64,000 nucleotides of DNA from Adiantum capillus-veneris. Taxonomy: Eukaryota; Streptophyta; Polypodiopsida; Polypodiales; Pteridaceae. This document shows, in pieces, positions 34,775 to 44,417 of this stretch; position 1 is the stretch's first letter; every line of letters begins with the position of its first letter. The stretch is taken from NCBI GenBank assembly GCA_014529385.2, contig CM043943.1:152469592-152533591 (forward strand), given 5' to 3'. The notes below the pieces were generated by a model. The model saw only the letters and a program-made list of their open reading frames with translations. It was not told the origin of the DNA and did not search any database. Position numbers and translations under genes: made by a program.

Positions 34775-37700
34775 TTGTTGAATTTGAGATCGGGCAGGAA
34801 TCTCCAGAATAACCAACCAAAACAAGGGGAACAAGCAAGTGTCATATCAACCGAGGGAAGTGTAAACCAAAGTTGGGTGCAACCATTAGAGCCGATCTTT
34901 GAAGGAAGTGTCTCTGATACTTCTTCGGAGAGATCTTACGAGATTTTCACCGAACACTTGGAACACTTGAACCTGAACAACAGAGAAAATATGGCAGCAG
35001 GATCATCAAACCCTTCCGTCACAATGAAGCTATTGTTCATAAAATACCAGTACGACAATGAGCAAGGTGCCAAGATCTACAAGGATGGAATGGACCTCTA
35101 TTGTGTAAAGATAGAAGAGAGACCTAGTGAGTTCAAGGACTTAGTGCCTGTGAGCTATAGCGGAGATAGATATCTAGATGACGAGGGTACCATGTACTTG
35201 GTAGTCCTAAACCCTAACATTTTGGACAAGTGGGGATTGATGGGCACCAAAGCCAAAGTAGATGAAGAACTTGAGGAGAAGGCACCAATAATGAACTTCC
35301 CTGATGCGAGGTTAAGAAGAGAGAATGAAACTACAAGGATCAACACTGATAACATCTATGTGGGGCTATACAAATATAATAATGGGGAGCAAGATCTCTA
35401 TTATAGATGTGAAGAACCCTACACCGGAGAGTTGACAGACCAAAAAAGACTTTATGTCTTTACCTACACAGAGGGATCGGAAGTGAAAATTGCCGCTTAC
35501 GACAAGTATGGTAGGCAATACTCAACAATGGGCAAGAAAGAATTAGAAGGATATACATACTTTGGGGGGCCACTACATCAGTATTATGTTACTTCTAGCT
35601 CACAAAGACCAGCACCAACAAATGGAGGGCAAAACCCAATGATGACAGGAGGACAAAGAACTCAAGCTGCTGACTCTTTCAGTCAACCTCAGTACTCGAA
35701 GCCCGGACCAATGGGATCATTACATTCCAGAGAGTCAATGGATACGAATCGAGGTAGTGCAGTTCCAATCCCCACGTATACCACTCCAGGTCCAAGGTTC
35801 GAAGCGGAACCATCACATTTACCTCCTAGTAGTAGATTCAGGGCAGGGGAACCGACAAGGGTAACCCATGAAGTCCATGATGCTAGAGAAAGCTTTAGCC
35901 GGGACACAGGAGCAATGAGATTGGTAGCAGACCATAGACGTATGAGACCATCTCAAGTAGCGAAGTGTATGCCAAAGAAGTATGGTGGTTCGGGAGATCC
36001 GTATGCACATGTGTCACTCTTTAAGCAAGTCTTAAGAGCTGAGCAGATAACAGATTTCCATACACAATACGAGGGATTTGGTCTTACTCTAGAAGGTACG
36101 GCATTGACATGGTTTCAACCACTGAACATAGGGGGATTCCATGACATTGACCATTTGCTAAGAGAGTTTGCTGAGGAATTCTCAAAATGAGGGATTAAGC
36201 ACAATACGGTCTCACAAATATATGCTTTTAAACAGAGAGAACACGAAAAAGTGAAGGAAGCTTCACTTCGCTTCAAACAATACATTGAGAGATGTCCAGT
36301 ACGTGAACGACCACAAGATGACAGACTATCTGTTCTCTTTATTGAGGGACTGAGGAACGACACTCTCAAGAAGGACTTGCACTTGAAAGCTTGTACAAGT
36401 TTCGAGCAAGTGACGAGAGAAGCATTGTACTTAGTGGATAACTGTACGGTTTATGGAGAGGTGTCAGCGGATACAGATTTTGCATCCAGTAGCTCTTCCT
36501 CCGTAGCGAGCGAGACTACCACTAAAAAGAATGTTCAAACAATAACCATGCCAAATGTAGAGCAAATGATAGAAGATGCTCTAAAAAGGATGGCACCATA
36601 CCAAAAACCATTGCCAAAAACACTGAAATGGTGTGCTATTGAACAAAAATGGACAAACCATCCAACAGAGGAGTGCTATTACAACAAAGGGTATGTAAGG
36701 GAGCGTCAGTATGCACCTCCTGCTCAATTAGCACCACCTCAAGTACATCCAGTACCTCGATACCCAACGGGAAATGTACCGGGACCTATGGGGATAGAAA
36801 GACCGCAACCGGTATTGGGACAACAACCACCTTTACCAGGAGCAAGACCAGTAGGCATTAGATATGCACCAACCTTAGAGAATCAGAAAGAACAAGCCCT
36901 AGTGCCTGTTCAAGCCTATTATGAAGAATCTGGTGCACACATGTCTCCAACTGTGTATTACCCACCAGAAGAACCCAAACAACCAGAACCATGGGGCATG
37001 ATTGGGAATGTTGGAATACCAACAATTACAAGTGCTTCTGATGAAGAGAGATACAATTTGGACGCAAGAACATTGATGTTCATAGCTCATGGAGGGTTAA
37101 CAGGACCATCCTATCCACAAAGGACGAATCAAATGGGACCAAGACCAGCACTAGGACCCTGTTACAAGTGTGGAGGTGACCATCTGATGAATGTTTGCCC
37201 ACATACGGAAATCATTAGAATTAACGCTTATTGCACTGAGTGTGGGGTTACTCACTTCATTGAGGATTGTTCAAAGAATCCAAACAAAGTGCAAAAGACG
37301 ACATTGAATATGCTAGAAACTATTCCTACCAGCAGTGGGTCTGAAAATGAAACTCTGATACCAACGCAAGTTGTTACTAGAGCTCAAGCTAAGAAAATCA
37401 CTAGAGAACCTGAGAATGGAAAGTTAGCGACTGAAGTGGTTAGTCAAGGACCGCGGAGTCAGAAAAACACATGGAAATCTAGAAAAGCACGCATGAAGTT
37501 GAGAAAAGAACGTGAAGACGCTATTCTAGCTGAGGAACTAAAGCGAACTAAAGATAGATTAGAAAAACTTGAGAGTCAAAACGGGAAACAAGAGATGAGC
37601 CCTGAAAGAACGAAACAAAAGAGTATCAAAGAAACAACGAGCTTAAGCTCAGGGGGATCAGTGCTAGTCGACAAAGTACACGAACCATTGGACGCCCTGA

Positions 37701-40700
37701 TGAGAGCTTACGAAGCTAGGTTAAAGAACAACCAAACACAAGAACAGAGGTGGATGACATACCCAAACGCGGAATTGGAAAAGCAGAGACTTGAAATGTG
37801 CCAGAGAATGATCGAGACTGCACAAGCTTTATTAGAACCACCAAAAGCAACAATGAATTGTGGAACGGAAAACCCAATTCAGGAAGAGACTATTGTTTCA
37901 CAGGTAGCTGAAAAGACTCCCAGTGCACAAAAGCCTGAAAATACACACAAGGATGACCGCATAGTGTTGAACACAACCGATCAGGAGATAGAGAGTTTTC
38001 ATCCAGTCATACAGAGGTCTTACGGAAGAGATGATGATTACAATGAATTTTGGAAACAAGTGAGAGAGGCAAACTTTGCAAACGAGCTAAGTTGCCAAGC
38101 TAATCAGACAAATTGGGAAAAGGACATCACGACCCCTCCCATAGTGGAATTTGAGGCAGGATCTCAAGTGGACTTGGATCTGCAATCTTACTGGGGAGAT
38201 GGGGGCTCTGTTAGAACAATGGAGAGCAAACCTCATTCACTGAATACTTTACCTTCATACTTAGGAGAGTATGAAGCAAAATCCGAGATTAGAGCACTTC
38301 CCTCACGAAGAATCTCATCAGAAAAAGTCATGGACTCGCAAGGATTGATAGAGATCTTGTCAACACCCGTGACATGCACTATCACTCTAGCTGAGCTTTT
38401 GAGGCTAAGACCACATATGTGGACCACTGTAGGAAAATGCTTGGAGAAATTTGGGATAAAAGACCCAACATCGAGACTGCAAGAGGGAATACAAGAGCTG
38501 AGTAAACCACAAAAGAACGCTAAGCCTGTACCCTTAAACAAGGTCGGAGAGTATTGCGAAGGTGAAGAGGGGAATACAACCTTACCAGTTGAATTCCAAG
38601 GAGTAAACACGATGGCAATACTAGACAGCGGAGCTGGGGTAGCCATTGCTACAAAAGAAATCTGGAAAAAATGGGGGAAACCAGCAATAAGGAAGACTAG
38701 GTTGAAACTCCAATTAGCAGATGGACACATGGAGAAACCTATGGGGTTATTAGAGAAAGTCGTAGTGACTTCTTGCGGCATTGAATACGAACATACTTTT
38801 GCTATTGTCGATTTTGGCAAGGAGAATAACTATGATATCATACTGGGAAGACCATTCATGAGACAGTTGAAAATGGTCTAGGATTGGGGCTACGATCACA
38901 TATACCTGAGAAATATGGAAACCACTACACGTGTGAACCTGAAAGACCATAGCTACAAAGATGTGAACCGAACACCGGTGGAGGAGTTTGATTCAGCTAC
39001 TTTGGCGGGATCCGAATTTCCAGCTTGGTTAGGTAAACCCAAGGAGTTATGGATGTGTGGAGCTTCGCAATGTGGAAGTCTGAAACGAGAAGAATGTGTT
39101 TTAGAAAGGGCTATCGAAGACGAAGCTTATATAGGAGAACCCTTTCCAAAGGACACGCTTGAACCATTAGAATGGACACACATTCTAGCAACCCTAGATG
39201 TTTGTGCAATTCCGGATGGTCCCACAACAAAATTTTGCGACAAGGACGGGTACGACGTGGTTCCGTACTTCATGTTGAGAACTGTACTCGAAAAAGAAAC
39301 TGAAAAGAACGATACACTGGAAAAGGAAGATGAAGAGGAGGTGTTTCACGACATTCCCGATCATCCTGAGTGGGGAAATGAAGCAGACAATGAGTCAACG
39401 GACAATTCAAGCGGAAACGAAGAAACTATAACGGATGTCCGATTTTATGATTTTCCGAACCAAACTAAACAACGCCACAAACGCTATAGAGCAAAGAAAA
39501 AAACAAAGGGGGTTAGAACCAATCCGATGCCTAGAATAAGAGGAAAAAATCAATTCCTAATGCTAGTAAAGGCGGAAGATTGTGTTAAGGACAAGGTTTC
39601 TGGAAGAATGAGAGGCAATGATCAAAAGAGCTTACAAAAAAATAAAAAAGGCTCAAGAAATCAAGTTCAAAGGAATGGAACGAAAACTGAAACTGAAAAA
39701 TCAGAAAAGAACAAGCGCAACAGAGAACACACGGAGTCCAAGCTAGAACGTAGAAACAAGTACAGAGAGCTCAAGAAAACTCTGAAAGAAGTTTGGACGA
39801 CAGAAATTGAGAGTGAAGAGGACGAAAACGCCAAAATCAAGGAAAACATGGATGTTCCCTCTCACTATAGGAAGTTCACAATAGAGGATAGGAAGGTGGT
39901 ATTAACCCAACCTATTCGAGAGAGAAAGGAGAACGAATCTTATGACGGACAGGAGGATGCAAAAAAAGTTGATTTAGCAGCTCCAGGTGAGCCACCTAGA
40001 CCGGTGTACATAGCCACAGATTTGTCTCCAGGCGAGGAAGAGAGACTTTTGAGTCTTCTCAGAGAGTATAGGGATGTGTTTGCATGGTCTTATAAGGACT
40101 TAAAGGGACTTGACCCATCGATATGCCAACACACAATCCCACTGAAACAAGACGCAAAGCCTAGTAGACAGAGACCATACACATATAATGATACTTTTGC
40201 TAAGCGAATCAAAGAAGAGATAGATAAGCTAATGGAAGCTGAATTCATATACGAGATTGAACACACCGATTGGGTATCTCCAATTGTGGTGGTACCCAAG
40301 AAGAACGAAAAACTCCGAGTGTGTGTCAACTTAAAGAAAGTGAATGCTGCAACAATCAGGGACAATTATCCCTTGCTGATAACTGATCATGTTCTAGAGC
40401 GTGTATCAGGGAAAACAGCATACTCTCTTCTTGATGGTTTTTCAGGATATAACTAGCTAGCCATAGCACTGGAAGATAAACATAAAACAGCTTTTGCAAC
40501 GGAGTGGGGAATTTATGCTTATAGGGTTATGCCTTTTGGTCTAACCAATGCTCCCGCAACCTTCCAGAGGCTGATGACGCATGCTTTCAAAGAATACTTA
40601 AGGTTGTTTCTAGAAATATACATGGATGACTTATGTGTACATTCTCTTCTGAGAGACGAGCATCTAGAACACCTAAGAAAAGTATTTGAGAAATGTAGGA

Positions 40701-43255
40701 CATATCGCATTTGTCTCAATCCTGAGAAATGTGTGTTTATGGTCCGACAGGGCAGAATTCTGGGACATATTGTCTCACAAAACGGGATATCCACGGATTT
40801 AGAGAAGATAAAAGTTATACTGGATATGCCTAGACCAACCAATGCGAAACAAGTACAGAGCTTTATGGGACATTGCGGATATTATAGACGATTCATTTAC
40901 ATGTACGCTATAATAGGCCAACCACTTTACGAGCTAATAGTGAACTTTGAATGGACAGAGGAGTGTGAGGAATCGTTCAAGAAATTGAAAGAGGCACTCA
41001 TTACTGCTCCAGTTTTGAAATCACCAGATTGGGAGAAGATATTCCATGTGCATATAGATGCTTCGGCATATGCAATAGGATGCATTCTGGCTCAGCCAGA
41101 AGAAGGAAACATGGATTTTCCTATCTGTTACGCCAGTCGACAGCTCAACAATGCAGAGAAGAATTACACCACAACAGAGCGGGAAGGATTAGGAATGATA
41201 TATGCTGTGAAGAAATTTTGGCATTATCTTCTAGCCAACAAGTTTGTGTTTTTTACGGATCACCAAGCCTTGCTCTACCTAGTGAATAAAACATGCAATA
41301 CCGGGAGAATAGTGAGATGGTTCATTATCCTACTGGAATTCGACTTCACGGTAGTAGTAAAGAAAGGAAAAACACATCTTAGAGCTGATCATCTTTCGCG
41401 ATTGACGAATGGAGAAGACCCTATAGGAGTAGATGACGACATGCCAGATGCGTACTTGTTCAACATAGAAATGATACCGAAGTGGTCTCAAAATGTCGTT
41501 AACCTATTAACCTATGGAGGAGAGTTCGATAGAAGAGAATACAACCTGAAACATATTGCTATTCAGCAATCCAAGAATCTTCAATTGGTTGCAGAAAGGT
41601 TGTATCAATTGGGAAATGATCATGTTTTACGACTATGCATCAATCCTGAGGAATATAATATATATCTGCGCGAAGCACATGTTCAGGAATGTGCATTTCA
41701 TTGTTCAAGAAGGAACACATATAGGAATTTGTTACAATTGGGAGTCTATTGGCCAGGAATGAAAGAAAGCGTACATGAATATGTCACTGTATGTATTGTA
41801 TGTTCATCAAAACCGCCAGCAGAGTATTCGACATTATATCAGATAATGATCGCTCCAGAATGGAGTCAGTATATTGTTGAATATCTCACAAATAGAACTT
41901 TCCCAGAAGGAACGTCAAAAGCTCGTCAGAAATCTGTAGAGACGGAAGCTAGAGATTACACTTTAATAGGAGATCAACTCTATAAGAGATGTAAAGACAA
42001 CCAGCTTAGGATTTGCGCATCAGAGTCTGAGTATGTGATAATCCTGGAGCAAGCTCATGGAGGAGTAGGTGGAGGCCATTTCTCAGGTGATAAGACAGCA
42101 AAACTTGTCTTAGCCGCAGGAATATGGTGGCCAACATTACATATGGACGCTGAGGAATACGTTAAACGGTGTGATGACTGTCAGCGGACCAAAGTACCAC
42201 TTAAAAGAGATGATATGCCGCTTAGACCAATGATGGGGGCAAGAGCTTTTGCAAAATGGGGGATTGATTATGTCGGACCCATTTCACCTCCTGCATATAA
42301 GACTCATGCACAATACATCATTGTGGCTACAGACTATCTAACAAAGTGGGTCGAAGCAAAGGCAACTCAAAAAGCAGATGCCAGGACCACGGCACAATTT
42401 CTATATGAATACGTCTTTGTACGATATGGATTGCCAATAGAAATTGTGAGTGATCGAGGCACACATTTTATAAATGAAGTGATAGAGATCCTTCTAGATG
42501 AATTCATGGTAATCCATAGGAAATCAGCCCCGTATCATCCACAAGCAAACGGACAAGCTGAAGCAACAAACAAAACCATATGCACGGTCCTTACGAAGAT
42601 TGTATCTGAGTCGAGAACTGACTGGGACCAGAAGTTGCATTCAACATTATGGGCATATAGGGTAGCATATAAAACATCAATAGGAACGACCCCATATAAC
42701 ATGGTTTTTGGGCTAAATGATATCTTACCAATAGAATTCTTGATTTCAACCTTAAGGGTGGCTAAGGATCTAGAGTGGACAGGGCACGAGCTTTCTGATA
42801 GAATAGATGACCTGGAAAAGCTAGATGAGCTTCGCCTAAAAGCAGTAGCTTCTATCTACGCTCAAAAAAGGCGACAAAAAGAATTTTTTGATAAGCATGT
42901 GCGGACTAAAGAGTTTAAGGTTGGGGACTATGTCCTAGTTTACACTTTGAAACAGCATGCTAAGAAGCTAAAAAAGCGAGGGATGGGACCTCTGGTGATT
43001 AAAGATCTATCACCAAGTGGAGCCGTCAAGCTTGCTACATTAGATGGAGAAGAAATGCCCAATTGGATTAGTGGATGCAGAGTGAAAAAGTATCTTTTGC
43101 CGCTAACCCAAGACATGCTTCTCAAAATACATCAAGAAAAGCTGCGTGTCCAGAAAAAGAAAAAGATTGTGGAGGAAGCGCAAGCCGAGGCGACGGAAAG
43201 AATGGAGAAAAGAAGACTACTGCGTCAGAAACAGCGCAATGAAGGAGCAATATGA
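34775..43255 (+). pseudogene. gag-pol: G gag-pol polyprotein: gag, zinc knuckles, protease, RT, RNase H, integrase
   Basis: A single frame of 2,827 codons from ATG 34775, broken by TGA (36188), TAG (38879) and TAG (40454). Domains: an N-terminal region of about 390 residues; a retrotrans_gag core (about 35970-36450); two zinc knuckles with spacing CX2CX3HX4C (37160-37275); retropepsin AILDSGAGVA with Asp at 38624-38626, ending DIILGRPF; a charged linker; RT with MPFGLTNAPATFQ and IYMDD (40617-40631); RNase H with HVHIDASAYAIG and TDHQALLYL; two tandem H2C2 modules; an integrase core with GIDYVGP, VSDRGTHF and ANGQAEATNK (D, D, E); and a GPLVIKDLSPSGAVKL GPY/F-type module. No chromodomain. Without the three stops this would be a complete Ty3/gypsy polyprotein. 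At least one stop (in GYN*LAIA) replaces the usual Gln codon of GYNQI. Confidence 0.94.
41476..42186 (+). other. tandemly duplicated integrase zinc-binding (H2C2) module in G pol
   Basis: Two consecutive modules of about 110-120 residues align along their length. Module 1 runs from PKWSQNVVNLL (41476) through RLYQLGNDHVLRLC, LREAH, YWPGM and CIVC (41803). Module 2 runs from PEWSQYIVEYL (41855) through QLYKRCKDNQLRIC, LEQAH, WWPTL and CDDC (42180). Both keep the H-X6-H and CX2C ligand sets. Normal integrases have one such module before the catalytic core, so this is a duplication with both copies retained. Confidence 0.85.
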
Positions 43256-43279
43256 ATAAACGCAGTCAGTATAACAGAA

Positions 43280-43939
43280 ATGAATAATGACAAAGAAGAA
43301 CCCATCATTGAATGCAAAGTAGGAACCAACCAAATCAAAGCCAGAGCACTATTGGATTCAGGAGCTCAAGCTAACCTACTTTCACTCAGTTTGTATAGAC
43401 AATTGACAAATGACACTAAACTACAAATGGCCAAGCAAGAGTTAAAGAGTTACTCTGAGAATTCAATCAAAACTGTCGGATGCACAGTTTTACATATACA
43501 GATTAACCAATATGTGTATCCTCATATGTTTTACGTGGTTGAAGACCAAGCTACACAACAACCTTTATTGCTAGGACAACCATGGCAGAAACAATACAAT
43601 GCAATGATTGACTGGAGTTCTAAATCAGTGCTTATCAAATACGAAGGTGAAAGTCAATCAGTTAAGTTCACCAAAGGAGCAGAGCCAATTCCAAAGGACG
43701 AATCCAACGACAAAGGTAAACAACAACCAGAGAAAAAGAAGAAGCAATGGCAACCAAAAGTTTCTTTACAACCGGATTACTCTTCGACGAGAAATTCTCA
43801 ACAGTGGATAAGGAAGACAAGCAATAATATAACAGCTCAACCTTGGGAAAAAACGGAGTCAAAGTTGGTATGGAGACCAAAAAAGGTTGTGCCAGAGAAC
43901 ACAAAGGTGGAAAACAGAGTCTTCAATACCAGACAATAG
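43280..43939 (+). CDS. second retropepsin-like protein of G, downstream of integrase
   Basis: 220 codons in the same frame as pol, separated from it by one TGA (43253) and seven sense codons before ATG 43280. It reads IECKVGTNQIKARALLDSGAQANLLSL, the active-site DSGA of an aspartic retropepsin preceded by the usual beta strands, and ends the domain with PLLLGQPWQKQYNAMIDW, matching the ILGRPWL..H..VIDW signature. A basic tail (KGKQQPEKKKKQWQPK) with W-containing repeats follows. The canonical protease with AILDSGAG is already present upstream of RT, so G encodes two. It could be a second processing protease, a dsRNA- or Asp-dimer-like accessory, or a captured domain. It could have been fused to pol originally by readthrough or before the TGA arose. 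Confidence 0.82.
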   Translation: MNNDKEEPIIECKVGTNQIKARALLDSGAQANLLSLSLYRQLTNDTKLQMAKQELKSYSENSIKTVGCTVLHIQINQYVYPHMFYVVEDQATQQPLLLGQPWQKQYNAMIDWSSKSVLIKYEGESQSVKFTKGAEPIPKDESNDKGKQQPEKKKKQWQPKVSLQPDYSSTRNSQQWIRKTSNNITAQPWEKTESKLVWRPKKVVPENTKVENRVFNTRQ

Positions 43940-44385
43940 AGTGATTCCAGACAATCAAGGACAGTGATACAGATCTGGATTCCAAAGAAGTTCATGACGA
44001 CACAAAGCCATAGCAAGCAAATTTGGATCCCAAAGATTTGTAAACAGGAACTCCCTTCAGTACAATCAACGGAAACTCCTAGGTATTTCAAGGCGAGGAA
44101 ATCAACACAAAAAACAAAGCAGGTTTGGCTCGCAAAGAGTTTGTGGAAGCACAAGCAAAGCGGAAGCAGATTTGGATTGTGAAAAAAAACAACAAGACAA
44201 AGAAGAATCCATCTACTGATTCTACCACTGCAGTGCCAAAACCAACCCGAAACCCGACCAACAATCTTTCAATCAAACAAAGAGCAGCTTTATTGGAAAG
44301 GCTGTTGTATCATCGCTCTGCAATTGCATTGGGAACTTATGACCAAAACAACTACAATGCTTCGCCCACAGACACTTCATAGTCG
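43850..44385 (+). pseudogene. WxPK-repeat tail of G
   Basis: Across two frames the peptide motif (K/R)-Q-x-W-x-x-K recurs: KLVWRPKK, IQIWIPKK, KQIWIPK, KQVWLAK and KQIWIVKK. It follows the second protease ORF and is interrupted by a TAG at 43937-43939 and a frameshift near 44120. The last frame (44125-44382) ends in TAG. Similar WIPK motifs end the R remnant (about 29250-29000), so the tail is an ancestral part of this family. Function unknown. Confidence 0.6.
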
Positions 44386-44403
44386 TCCGGGAGGACTCAG
44401 ACT

Positions 44404-44417
44404 AGGAGGGGGGAAGG
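44404..44417 (+). promoter_or_regulatory. internal polypurine tract of G
   Basis: AGGAGGGGGGAAGG lies just after the WxPK tail and is very like the terminal tract GGAGGGGGGGAG at 50516-50527. It may be a second plus-strand priming site, or mark where the ancestral element ended before the extra ORF block was added. Confidence 0.5.

Noticed and set aside
41029-41289. Alternative-frame ORFs inside G pol
   Set aside because: They are shadows of the pol frame, which is far longer and full of conserved motifs.
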